Positions 9,242 through 18,525 of a DNA stretch of 64,000 nt are shown piece by piece. The notes under the pieces are model-generated. The model was not told the origin of the DNA. It worked only from the letters and a program-made list of their open reading frames with translations, and made no database searches. The DNA is from Tritrichomonas musculus (lineage: Eukaryota; Parabasalia; Tritrichomonadida; Tritrichomonadidae). The translations under genes were made by a program, and so were the position numbers. Position 1 is the stretch's first letter. Each line of letters begins with the position of its first letter. The stretch is from assembly GCA_039105265.1 (NCBI GenBank), contig JAPFFF010000013.1:2604001-2668000 (forward strand), in the 5' to 3' direction.

Positions 9242-12200
9242 TTATTCAGATAAACAACAAAGATTGCTGAGCATCAAAACAGATGGAAGTTTATTTGTCA
9301 TATCGTTATAGAATTTTTTTGCTGATTTGTCTTCTTGTTTACTTTCATCTTTTTTATTGCCCTTTTTTCCTGCATTTGTTCTGTATTTTGGTTTACTTTT
9401 TTGGATTGTCTTTGGCTTTACTGCCTGGCATTTATGTGCCTTTTGGGCTTTATCGAGCAAACTCTCCTTTTTTGGATTTGAATTCACATCGGATAAGCCA
9501 GACTTTGATCTTGGTGAAGCCTGCTTGTCTCTTCGAGCTGTGGAAGGAGCAGTGAAAGCATTGAATCTACAAACAACTTCTGAATTTCCGTTTGCTTCTA
9601 GTTTTGGTTCATTTCTGCTTCCTTTTTGTGAGTGTGATCTCTGCTCGTCGCTTCTCTTCTGTTTCACAAGTCTCCTGTTGATTATTGCCTTGTCGGGCGT
9701 GCTTGAGTCCAGGCCTTCGAGTTCGATGTCTTTCAGTGTGACGGTGATTGGCACTTTCTCTTTGTCATTCATAAGATCGTCGTCATAGAGGCCGTAGAGA
9801 TCGTTCATCGGGGTGCAGAAAATGCTTGGATCATAGGTGCTCTTGCGTGGTTGCTTCTTGGCTTTCGGTGGATGAATAGGGAGATTGAAACTCGTCCTTT
9901 TGTTGTCACTGGTCTTCGTTTCGGCCTTGGGCAACTCTGGCTTCTTCTCTTCTGCTGGCTGTGCTTGCTCGGCCGGCTGTGGAATGGGCTGCTCTGCCGG
10001 TTTTGGCTTGGGCTTTGTGAATAGCTCGATTTTGCGTGGCTTGGTTGGCGTTGGGTCTTCTTCAAGGTCCAAAAGTAAGTGCTCGGGTATTTGCCGCTTG
10101 CCGGAATTAACGCTGCTTCGCTTTTTGTCTGCTAGAAGCAGTGCTATGGCTTCCTGAACGGCTTGCTGAGATGCTTTTGCCAGTTCTTCCAGATTTTGCC
10201 TGGGCTGGTCATCTGAATTTGGCTTAGGCTTTCTAACTGGCTTTGACTTCGCTTGCTCTACTTGCTTTGGCTGCTCTGTTGGTTTTGCTCTGGGTAGCTC
10301 CTCTGGCTTCGGTTTTGGCTGCTCTGGAAGTTTAGGTTTTGGAGTTTCTGCAGGTTTTGGTTTAGAAACTTCGGCTGGTTTCGATTTTGGAGTTTCTATT
10401 GGTTTTGGTTTGGGTGCTTCTGTTGGTTTCGATTTAGATGTTTCTGCGGGTTTCGATTTAGATGTTTCTGTTGGTTTTGGTTTGGGTGTTTCTGTTGGTT
10501 TTTGTTGCCCTGTTAATTTTGCTCTGGGCAGTTCTTCTGGCTTTGGTTTTTGCTGAACTGGAAGCTTTGGTTTAGGTGTTTCTGCAGGTTTTGCAGCTAT
10601 TCCGAAGTTATTTGATTGAGGTGCTTCCTCTGGCTCTGAGACATCTTCTAAATCCAGAAGCAAGCCTCCCGTCATCAGTTTCTTTTCAACGCCTGGAGTC
10701 TCTTGTTCTTGGTCTTTTTGTGAATGAATCAAACGTGACACTGAAGTTTTAAATGAATCAGACATTTGTGGCTGCTCAGACTCTGTTTCCGAGCTCAGTT
10801 CTGGCGGTGGCTGCAAGAAGAATTTTTTAGTTCTAATTGGGTAGTCCGATTCGTCATCAGTTTCGTTGGACACGTACTCGGATATGTCAGAGACATCATC
10901 TTTTTCTGACAGTTCAGACTCGGTATCTGTGCATAATTCTGGCTGATTATTCAGGAAGAACTTTTGTGTCTTCACAGGAGCCTCTGATTCGTCTGTTTCA
11001 GTCAGGATGCAGTCTGAAAGAGCATCTTCATCGGATTCGTCTTTAGATTGTCTTGAGCCTGACAGTTTGCTGATTTTTGGCTGGTTCATTAAGATTGAGA
11101 ACGAAACTCTATTTTGTTGAACTTTTTCAGAGTGTTCACTTTTTGAGGTATCGACTTTTTGTGAGTGGTCAGAAATCAAGACTTGGTTTGAGTTGCTTAT
11201 TTTATCGGAAAGAGCATCGAATTCGTTTAGTTGGTATTCGGAAGCAGTTGTGCAATGCTCGGCACTTTTCAGGCTACGTTTTGGATCTGGCCTTGGGCAA
11301 TCTTTTGGTGGATGCACCAAGAGTGAAAGTGATTCTTTCTTCTTCTGATCAGAAACTTTTTGTGAATGATCAGAAACCAATATCTGATTGGATGTGCTTG
11401 CTTTCTCAGAGAGACCTTCGTATCCATTCAGCTGATACTCAGATGCTGTTGCCTCTTCTTCCACATTCTTCAAATAACTTTTTGAATCATTATTTGGTCG
11501 GCTTCTTATTGGATGAACCAGGAGTGATCGTGATGCATCTGGAGCCTGTTTTGGACATTCATGCTCTGATTCTTGATTCACATCTTCTTGATTCATTTGT
11601 TCTGCTTCCGTGTCTGCAGCGTCTGAGTCTTCCTCCAAGTCTTCAAGTTGGAATTCTGAAGTGATCACATTGCCGAGTGTGCGATTGTGCTGCCTTGGCT
11701 GTGAGTCATAGCCTACTTCATACGCAACTGAGGTGGCGCTTTCTTCGAGGTTATACGAATCAGTGGAAAAATCTAAAAAGTTTGCTTTGTCTGACTCTGA
11801 CATGTTCGCTTTGTCTGACTCTTCTTTAGACTCATCAAGAAGGAATTCTGTAATGACTTCATTGCCTATCGTGCGCTTGAATGGCTTCGTTTCTTCATCT
11901 TTTGTTGGGTCCCCTAAAAGTGGCTGCAATGCGCTCGCTGATGCATGCTTTTCGCTATTGCTTTCTAGAATGTTCTTCTTTTCTTTGTCACTTTCTGTTA
12001 AGTTCTGCTTTTCTATGTTATCGATTCCTGCTTTTTGGTCGCTTTCTTGTTCTGACTTTTGCTCCAGTTTTTCAAGTATTGAAATAGAAACAGGCTTGTT
12101 TACTTCTGCCTGTTTTGTGTCTGGCTGTGGTGGCTGCACTGTATCGTCTTTCTTGGTCTGCTTTGGCTTTGTGATTGGCACTGATTTCATCGAGTTAAAG

Positions 12201-13714
12201 GCTTGAACGGCGACATCTTGCTTCGATACTTTTTGGCGCCTTATTTTTATCAGCTTCTTTTTGTGCTTTTTGCGAGACTTGCCGGCCTTGCTCGCTGATC
12301 CTTGCTGAGGTGATTTATCGCCCTTGCATGCATCCTCGTCTTCTTGGTGCTCCAATTCATTTGCTGCTGGCTGTCCGTCATTTTCCCTGCTCTCCTCTTC
12401 CTCCTGGCAGTCCTCCGCCTGCTGCATTTCTTCCTCCTCTTGACAGTCATTAGCTTGCTGCATGTCTTCCTCCTCTTGATGATCACCAACCTCCTGAGCA
12501 TCTTCTTCCTCCTCCTGATTATCGTCTACATGATGAGTTTCTTCCTCTTGATGATCATCTGAGTTTTGTTGCTCAGAATGATTGTCTTCTTTCTGGCTGT
12601 TTTCTTTCTCTGAATCTGTAGACTCGTCATATCCGTAAGCAGTGAATTTTCCAGGAACAAACAAGCTCTGCATCCTTCTGTATTGTTCTTCACGCTCGCT
12701 TCCGTTCAGGTAGCCGAATCCTTCATTTCCTACGATTCTTCTTAGCTCATCGACTTCGTCCTCCAAACTGAAAGATTTAGGAACACTTGACACAACTTTT
12801 TCATCAAGAGTTATTTCAATTGGCTTTTTTCTACTCAATTTTGAAGAAGGTTTCTGAGAAGCCCTCGAAGATGAGCGCGAGCTTCCCTCGTATGAAGTAT
12901 CATCAAAGTCCAGCTCATCTATCATTGTTCTTTTCTTGCTAATAAGTAAAATTTCATTGTAAATTGAGAGACAACGATCAAAATTAATTGAAATGTCATT
13001 GAGGGCTTTTTTGGTCGATGCTAGTTTTTCATCTTCTGCATCTTCGTCTAGCAAAGATAGCTCCCTCTTGATCTCATCACCTTGGCCTATTTTTTGTCGA
13101 AGTCTGTTTAATCTTGATCGTTTAAAAAGTTGAGGATTTGAATCGTTTGTTGAAATGCAATTTTGGGCTTCTTTTTCGAACAATCTGTTTATGTTAGTAA
13201 GTCTGGAATTCAATGATAATAAAATCTGATAATAGTAGAGATTTTTCTCTGATTCAGAAAACTTACTAATTAACTGCGTGGCGCTTTTTTCAGTATCGCT
13301 AATTTCTTGATCATATCTTTTCATTTCTTCCGTAATTAAACATGATTCAGTATTTGTTGGTTGGGGATTACCAGCTTGTTTTTTGTAAAAATGATAAATT
13401 TTTGAAACTTTTTTGCTTCGATCAAATTCTGTTTCGAGCGTTTTTGTTGATTTTGAACATCGATCTAACATATTCTCGTAATAAGCTTTTCTGTTGATAA
13501 TTTCATCTCTAATTTTTTGATTTTCTTCACAAATTAATCGCGTATTTTGCATCAAATGCTGATTTGTTTTCTCATATTCATTTCTCTCTTTTTTTAATTG
13601 TTCAATTAATTGCATCAATATTTTCGCTTTACCTGTATTTCCGCCTGTAGCTATTGCTTTAGTTTGCTGCTTTGAAAGAGATGTTATCGATAAGGATGAG
13701 CTTACTCTTGACAT
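9242..13714 (-). CDS. Large coiled-coil, low-complexity repeat protein
   Basis: A single 1490-residue frame starting at an ATG. Residues about 25-260 are charged, Leu-spaced helices typical of a coiled coil, rich in Glu, Lys, Asn and Gln. An acidic block near residues 370-455 repeats DCQEEEEMQQ-like units, followed by a basic patch (KSRKKHKKKLIKIRR). Then come diverged internal duplications of two kinds: RTIGNEVITEFLLDE/RTLGNVITSEFQLED and SEYQLN...SNQVLISDHSQKV. Further on is a Pro/Lys-rich region of KPAETPKP-type repeats (about 1050-1190). The C-terminus is basic and ends in CCLSE. No enzymatic or known domain was seen. The gene is visibly richer in G+C than its surroundings. A structural or scaffold role is only a guess. 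Confidence 0.75.
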   Translation of the reverse strand: MSRVSSSLSITSLSKQQTKAIATGGNTGKAKILMQLIEQLKKERNEYEKTNQHLMQNTRLICEENQKIRDEIINRKAYYENMLDRCSKSTKTLETEFDRSKKVSKIYHFYKKQAGNPQPTNTESCLITEEMKRYDQEISDTEKSATQLISKFSESEKNLYYYQILLSLNSRLTNINRLFEKEAQNCISTNDSNPQLFKRSRLNRLRQKIGQGDEIKRELSLLDEDAEDEKLASTKKALNDISINFDRCLSIYNEILLISKKRTMIDELDFDDTSYEGSSRSSSRASQKPSSKLSRKKPIEITLDEKVVSSVPKSFSLEDEVDELRRIVGNEGFGYLNGSEREEQYRRMQSLFVPGKFTAYGYDESTDSEKENSQKEDNHSEQQNSDDHQEEETHHVDDNQEEEEDAQEVGDHQEEEDMQQANDCQEEEEMQQAEDCQEEEESRENDGQPAANELEHQEDEDACKGDKSPQQGSASKAGKSRKKHKKKLIKIRRQKVSKQDVAVQAFNSMKSVPITKPKQTKKDDTVQPPQPDTKQAEVNKPVSISILEKLEQKSEQESDQKAGIDNIEKQNLTESDKEKKNILESNSEKHASASALQPLLGDPTKDEETKPFKRTIGNEVITEFLLDESKEESDKANMSESDKANFLDFSTDSYNLEESATSVAYEVGYDSQPRQHNRTLGNVITSEFQLEDLEEDSDAADTEAEQMNQEDVNQESEHECPKQAPDASRSLLVHPIRSRPNNDSKSYLKNVEEEATASEYQLNGYEGLSEKASTSNQILVSDHSQKVSDQKKKESLSLLVHPPKDCPRPDPKRSLKSAEHCTTASEYQLNEFDALSDKISNSNQVLISDHSQKVDTSKSEHSEKVQQNRVSFSILMNQPKISKLSGSRQSKDESDEDALSDCILTETDESEAPVKTQKFFLNNQPELCTDTESELSEKDDVSDISEYVSNETDDESDYPIRTKKFFLQPPPELSSETESEQPQMSDSFKTSVSRLIHSQKDQEQETPGVEKKLMTGGLLLDLEDVSEPEEAPQSNNFGIAAKPAETPKPKLPVQQKPKPEELPRAKLTGQQKPTETPKPKPTETSKSKPAETSKSKPTEAPKPKPIETPKSKPAEVSKPKPAETPKPKLPEQPKPKPEELPRAKPTEQPKQVEQAKSKPVRKPKPNSDDQPRQNLEELAKASQQAVQEAIALLLADKKRSSVNSGKRQIPEHLLLDLEEDPTPTKPRKIELFTKPKPKPAEQPIPQPAEQAQPAEEKKPELPKAETKTSDNKRTSFNLPIHPPKAKKQPRKSTYDPSIFCTPMNDLYGLYDDDLMNDKEKVPITVTLKDIELEGLDSSTPDKAIINRRLVKQKRSDEQRSHSQKGSRNEPKLEANGNSEVVCRFNAFTAPSTARRDKQASPRSKSGLSDVNSNPKKESLLDKAQKAHKCQAVKPKTIQKSKPKYRTNAGKKGNKKDESKQEDKSAKKFYNDMTNKLPSVLMLSNLCCLSE
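10230..10600 (-). repeat. Coding KPxEtPKP repeats
   Basis: Imperfect short tandem repeats encoding Lys-Pro-Ala/Thr-Glu-Thr/Gln-Pro-Lys units inside the 1490-residue gene. They are likely to vary in length between alleles. Confidence 0.7.
12395..12560 (-). repeat. Coding QEEE acidic repeats
   Basis: Tandem units of about 36 bases encoding Asp/Asn-x-Gln-Glu-Glu-Glu runs, within the large low-complexity gene. Confidence 0.65.
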
Positions 13715-14073
13715 TCCAGATTAATTTTAAAACACGTTTTTTATTTAATTGAAAAATACTCGTTATTTAAGAATAAATTTTATTAAAATTTAATGAAAAA
13801 TTGGTCAACCAATTTAACTTTTTGAGATCAGAAATATTGATGTTCATCAAAAAGTTGTAGTTTTTACAAAAAGTTTGGAATTTTTCCATTAAAACAAAAT
13901 CATCGTAAATTCAAAATTTTCGTACATATATCTTCATCAAATATGTTTAAATCTTTTTTTAAACAATAAAATAACAATATATTTTTATAATAAATATATA
14001 TTATATTCTAAAGGAACTATAAGATTAATTAATATCCTTTTATGAGGTAAAAATTCTGAAATAAATTTTCAGG
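13715..14073. other. Intergenic DNA
   Basis: AT-rich upstream region of the large minus-strand gene, ending at the tRNA terminator. Nothing else was seen. Confidence 0.5.
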
Positions 14074-14078
14074 GAAAA
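14074..14078 (-). terminator. Pol III T-run after tRNA-Met
   Basis: Five T on the minus strand, starting a few bases after the tRNA 3' end; the usual RNA polymerase III stop. Confidence 0.7.
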
Positions 14079-14082
14079 ATAG

Positions 14083-14155
14083 CGTCTGCGGGGGGATTTG
14101 AACCGCCGAACTTAAGATCATGAGTCTTACGCAATAGCCACTATGCCACACAGAC
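14083..14155 (-). tRNA. tRNA-Met (anticodon CAT), elongator type
   Basis: The minus strand folds as a 73-nt cloverleaf. The 7-bp acceptor is GTCTGTG with CGCAGAC (one T:G pair) and the discriminator is G. The D arm has an A-box-like TGGCATAGTGG. The anticodon stem TAAGA/TCTTA encloses loop CTCATGA with CAT at 14120-14122. The B box GGTTCAAATCC lies in the T arm. One C:C mismatch sits in the T stem (GGCGG/CCCCC). TTC at positions 54-56 of the T loop argues for elongator rather than initiator Met; tRNA-Ile(CAT) is a less likely alternative. No intron and no encoded CCA. Confidence 0.88.
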
Positions 14156-14473
14156 TCACAAAAATTTTTCTCTTTTTTCCTATAATAAAAAAATCCTAAC
14201 CATAATGTAAAGAGAATATTTAAATCAAGTCTCCAAATTTCCAATTCTTATTTAAAATCATTTTGTTTATTAAAAAATAAAAACTTTTCAATTACCAGAA
14301 TTGTTTTCCCCAGATATTGTTAACTATCGACAAGATTTTGAATGAGATTTTATTGTTATATTCAATTATCAAACTTTTTCTTATAATTATTTGTGTTAAA
14401 AAATCTAAAATTGAATGGTTTAATAGAATTTTTTTGAATAATTTTGGATAAATATGAAATTTCAATTGTTTTA

Positions 14474-15568
14474 ATGAGTGATAGGCAAGTAGTTCCCACG
14501 GGAAAATCTATTCACGGATATGAAGTTATTGGACTTGTTGGCGTTGGAGGATTTGGAGGTATTTACAGAGTTCAAGATAATCATTCAAAAAAAGTTTATG
14601 CTTTAAAAACAGAAAATGCACAATCAAAAAGGCAATTGTTACAATATGAAATACAAATTCTTAAAGAAATCAAAGGTCACTATTTTCCAAAATATATCGA
14701 GTCAGGAACAAGCGAAAAGTACAATATTAATTACTTAATAATGAGTTACTTTGGTGCTTCTATTGGAGATATTCATAGTTATCATGATTATAATTTCGAT
14801 ATCAATATTGCATATAATGTTTCATTAAAAATGCTTGAATGCATCAAAGCTTTTCATAAATTTGGTTTTGTTCATCGAGATATAAAACCAGGTAATTTTC
14901 TTATACAGCAAAACCCCAAATATCCGATTGTTCTAATTGATTTCAATCTCAGTGCAAGACACATAGACCCGAATACAAACAAACCTTATCCATGCAAAAA
15001 TGAGCATATGTTTTTAGGAACCATTATATTTGCATCAATTGATGTTCTTTCATCTCAATCATGCGGAAGAAAAGATGATCTAATTGCTTGGTTTTACACA
15101 TTTCTTTATCTTGCATGCGGATCTCTTCCTTGGGCAGAAGAAAAAGATAAATTAAAGTCAATATCTATGAAAAAATCCTTCAAAGTTTCAGATTTAAATT
15201 ATGAATTTCCTTCACAATTTCAAAAAATTTACGACTACTTGAAAAAACTTGAATACAAAGATAAACCTGATTACAAACACATTGAAAATCTTTTTGAAAG
15301 TGGAATGAAAGAGGATAAAGTTTCTCCTGATACTTTTAATTGGTCCAACTTTATTGCAAAGCATTCAAATATGACCAAATATGAAGAGAAAATGAGTAAA
15401 ATGACGCTCAAAGCAATAAATGACAAAAACAAAGATAATAATCAAAGAGATAAGCAGCAAATGAATCTTAAAAATAATCTAAAAGAAGAAAAAGCAAGCA
15501 AAAATAAAAAAGGGCATAACAAAAAGCATTCTAAAAAAGGAAAGAAAGATGATTGTTCAATTGCATGA
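14474..15568 (+). CDS. CK1-family (casein kinase 1-like) protein kinase
   Basis: A 364-residue kinase. Seen: glycine loop GVGGFGGIY (about 23-31), ATP lysine in YALK (K45), catalytic loop HRDIKPGNF (134-142), and DFN in place of DFG (156-158). The CK1 signature follows: GTIIFASIDV...GRKDDLIAWFY and the LACGSLPW segment, where CK1 lacks the usual APE. The tail after about residue 300 is Lys-rich (KKGHNKKHSKKGKKDD) and could be a nuclear or membrane targeting patch. The frame continues ten codons upstream to 14444, but only with a TTG, so I start at the ATG at 14474. TTBK/CK1-type kinases phosphorylate Ser/Thr near acidic or primed sites; the substrate is unknown. Confidence 0.85.
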   Translation: MSDRQVVPTGKSIHGYEVIGLVGVGGFGGIYRVQDNHSKKVYALKTENAQSKRQLLQYEIQILKEIKGHYFPKYIESGTSEKYNINYLIMSYFGASIGDIHSYHDYNFDINIAYNVSLKMLECIKAFHKFGFVHRDIKPGNFLIQQNPKYPIVLIDFNLSARHIDPNTNKPYPCKNEHMFLGTIIFASIDVLSSQSCGRKDDLIAWFYTFLYLACGSLPWAEEKDKLKSISMKKSFKVSDLNYEFPSQFQKIYDYLKKLEYKDKPDYKHIENLFESGMKEDKVSPDTFNWSNFIAKHSNMTKYEEKMSKMTLKAINDKNKDNNQRDKQQMNLKNNLKEEKASKNKKGHNKKHSKKGKKDDCSIA

Positions 15569-15963
15569 AAAAAAATCGTTATTTTTTTATTAATGTTAAT
15601 GTAAATTAAATAAAAATATGATTCTATATAATATTGCTTCATTTAAACCTTAAGGAAAAATTATTTAATAATATTTAAATTGTATTTCTTTATTATATGA
15701 ACAGTTCTCTTTTATTCCAAATATTTACTAGCACAGTAAATGAAATATTCCTTAATTTCAATTATTTCAATAAATTTCATCAATTTTTAAAATATAATAT
15801 TATTATTGTTTTACATAAAAGCAGATTGATAATATTAAATAATCTGATTATGGTATATATTTTATTGAAATGTCCAAACTTAATATTTAATTGGGTTTAA
15901 TGAATTAAATTCGAACCAAACAACGATAATTTTTAATTCAAAAAAAAAATAAATTTTAACTAA
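15569..15963. other. Intergenic DNA, no feature seen
   Basis: AT-rich spacer between two plus-strand genes. A short open frame at 15697-15900 has no protein-like character. Confidence 0.5.
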
Positions 15964-18231
15964 ATGTCTTTTATCTTGATATTAAAAAAGAAAAGATTTC
16001 AAATTCCTTCTTATTTTCGTTTTCTATCTAATGTTAAGCCAGAAATATATGAAATCTTAATTTCAAATGGTGAATATGAAGTCAAATCAGATACTTGTGA
16101 CGTTGTATTCCAATCTTTCATTAATTATTGGGTGAACAAAATAGTTCCTGATATAAATTTTAGTAATATAAATGAATACAATAAATTAAGTCAAGAATTC
16201 GAGCAGATGAAAAATTTAATTCAAGTTTATCAAAAACTTGTCCGAAATCCTTCTTTATCCAATAAAAATAAAGAGACAAAAAATCAAATCAAAGAAAAAA
16301 ATGACTTACTTTTACAAAAAACAAAAAATTATCATCAAATTATTAAGTTAATTTTTCATGACAACAAAATTAAATCATATCCAAATTTTATCAAGGCCAA
16401 AGCTGAATTAATAAAAGTCTGTGAAAAAGGAAATTTCAAATTAATTGATTTATTAACTCAAAAAAAATTGAAACAAAACAACATTTCATATGTTTTGAAT
16501 GAAAAGGAAAAAACAGCAGCAGTTTTCTTTAATCAAACGATAATTGGTGATGTATATATACCAAAGTATGTATCGGATGGATCAGAAAACTTTTTGGTCA
16601 CAAGCATCATTGAAAATTCTTTTAAAACATCAAAAAGCGTTAATTCTATTCAATTTTCAGAAGATTCAGAATTGAATTCAATTGAAAAAGAAGCATTTTA
16701 TTGTTCTTCATTGAAATATGCTATAATTTCATCAAATGTCTCTTATATAGGAGAACGTGCCTTTTATCATTGCAAGCAATTAGAAAAAGTGGAATTTTTA
16801 AATAATACAAAATTGAATTTAATTGAGAAAAACCTTTTTTCTTATTCAACAATTGAGAGGATCACAATTCCGTCAAGCGTAACAATAATAGAAAAACGTT
16901 CCTTTTCATTCTGTAAGCGTCTCAAAAGTATTGAAATCATGTCAAATTCAAATTTAAAAATAATTGAAAAAGAAGCTTTTTCAGGCTCTTCGTTAGAAAG
17001 CCTCACAATTCCAAGCAGCATTGTTGAATTGAAAGAAGGTTGGTGTTGTGAGACAGGAAACTTAACTAACATTAAAATAATAAACAAAAGCAAGAGTAAT
17101 ATTCTATATTATAATAATGAGTTAATTCTTGGAAAATCAGAAATTGAAAACGATAATTATGATGTTCTCATTTTCGCTAGAAGAGGCATTGAAACTGCTA
17201 TCGTTCCATCGTTTGTTAGAAGAATAGATTCATATTCATTTAATGGATGTAAAAAACTCAACAAAATCATTTTTTCTGAAAATTCTGAATTGTTATCAAT
17301 TGAAAAATTTGCATTTTCAAAAGCATCGTTGAAAAGCATCACGATTCCTTCAAATGTCATTAAAATTGGTGAAGGTGCTTTTACTCAGTGTGATAAACTT
17401 GAAAGGATACATTTTTCTGATGATTCTAAATTGCAATTTATTGAAAATCTTGCCTTTTTTGGATCTTCTCTTGAATACATCAAAATTCCATCGAATGTAA
17501 TTCAAATCGGTGAATCAGTTTTTTCAAGTTGTAAGAAATTTGAGAGAATTGAATTTTCAAGGCCATCAGAATTGCAATCAATTGGTAAGCAAGCATTTTC
17601 ACAATCATCATTAATGACGATTTCTTTTCCATCAAATATTTTTCATATAAGCGAAGGAACTTTTTCTATGTGTAATCAACTTAAAAACATCTTTTTCAAT
17701 GCTGATTCAAAATTAATTGCAATTGAAAAAAATGCCTTCTTTTGTTGTTCATTGAATCAAATTTCTATTCCTAAAACTGTCACTCTTATTGGTGAGCGTG
17801 CTTTTTATTATTGTAATAAACTTAATAGAATTGAAATCCCGGACGATTCAAGATTGAAAATGATTGATAAATATGCTTTTTCAAGAAGTGCGATTCATTT
17901 CATTTCTATTCCTTCTAGAGTGACAAGTATTGGCGAACGTGCTTTTTATTTCTGTAATAAACTTAAAGAATGCATTTTTACAGAGAATTCAAATTTGCTT
18001 TCAATTGAAAAAGAAGCTTTTTTCTCTTCTTTAATAAAAAGCATTTTGATTCCTCGTCATGTAAACGAGATCGGAAACCTTGCTTTTGCTTACTGTAAAA
18101 ACCTTCATGTAATTGAATTCGCAGAGGATTCAGAGTTGGAATATCTTAAAGATAACGTGTGCAAATGCTCACCAATTGAAATTTTAATGATCTCAAGCAA
18201 ATTAAAAAAACTTATGGAAACATTCACATAA
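15964..18231 (+). CDS. BspA-type leucine-rich repeat protein
   Basis: A 755-residue protein. The first about 200 residues are charged and helical (possible coiled coil at about 75-125) with no clear signal peptide. From about residue 205 to the end, LRRs of the Treponema/BspA type alternate two forms: LxSIxIPSSVxxIGExAFxxC and a longer unit with a polar insert (FSEDSELxSIEKxAF). About 20 units are seen. One unit near residue 365 is longer, carrying LYYNNELILGKSE. In trichomonads this is a very large family of candidate surface or adhesion proteins, but this copy has no visible membrane anchor. Uninterrupted frame, ATG start. The partner is unknown. Confidence 0.85.
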   Translation: MSFILILKKKRFQIPSYFRFLSNVKPEIYEILISNGEYEVKSDTCDVVFQSFINYWVNKIVPDINFSNINEYNKLSQEFEQMKNLIQVYQKLVRNPSLSNKNKETKNQIKEKNDLLLQKTKNYHQIIKLIFHDNKIKSYPNFIKAKAELIKVCEKGNFKLIDLLTQKKLKQNNISYVLNEKEKTAAVFFNQTIIGDVYIPKYVSDGSENFLVTSIIENSFKTSKSVNSIQFSEDSELNSIEKEAFYCSSLKYAIISSNVSYIGERAFYHCKQLEKVEFLNNTKLNLIEKNLFSYSTIERITIPSSVTIIEKRSFSFCKRLKSIEIMSNSNLKIIEKEAFSGSSLESLTIPSSIVELKEGWCCETGNLTNIKIINKSKSNILYYNNELILGKSEIENDNYDVLIFARRGIETAIVPSFVRRIDSYSFNGCKKLNKIIFSENSELLSIEKFAFSKASLKSITIPSNVIKIGEGAFTQCDKLERIHFSDDSKLQFIENLAFFGSSLEYIKIPSNVIQIGESVFSSCKKFERIEFSRPSELQSIGKQAFSQSSLMTISFPSNIFHISEGTFSMCNQLKNIFFNADSKLIAIEKNAFFCCSLNQISIPKTVTLIGERAFYYCNKLNRIEIPDDSRLKMIDKYAFSRSAIHFISIPSRVTSIGERAFYFCNKLKECIFTENSNLLSIEKEAFFSSLIKSILIPRHVNEIGNLAFAYCKNLHVIEFAEDSELEYLKDNVCKCSPIEILMISSKLKKLMETFT

Positions 18232-18515
18232 CATATGCGATAAATAGTCGCGCATGTTTTATTGTGATGTATGTAATGGAAATATAACTGTGATATATTA
18301 TAAAATAAAGTAAAGAAAGATAAAAGGAATGATACAATATTGGCTTAGCCGGTAATGTGAAAATAAAGAAATCGCTTGATTACTTATGATTTATTCATCT
18401 TTAAACTTTATCTTTCTTTACTAGATTAATAATCTGAATCATTTTTTTTATTATTATTAATAAAAAATTATTGCATAATTATTATTGATATAAAATAAAA
18501 GTTTTAATATTATTA
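18232..18515. other. Intergenic DNA with one hairpin
   Basis: A 16-base inverted repeat (18309-18324 with 18407-18422, AGTAAAGAAAGATAAA) could fold the 3' flank of the LRR gene into a long hairpin. Nothing else was seen. Confidence 0.5.
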
Positions 18516-18525
18516 TAAAACTAGG
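18516..18525. repeat. Left target-site duplication of the long-TIR element
   Basis: TAAAACTAGG, matching 20047-20056 at 9 of 10 positions. Confidence 0.7.

Noticed and set aside
9283-12562. Many plus-strand open frames opposite the large low-complexity gene
   Set aside because: They are antisense shadows of a repetitive, GC-richer coding region.
14029-14244. 71-codon open frame on the minus strand
   Set aside because: It runs through the tRNA-Met gene and has no family signal.
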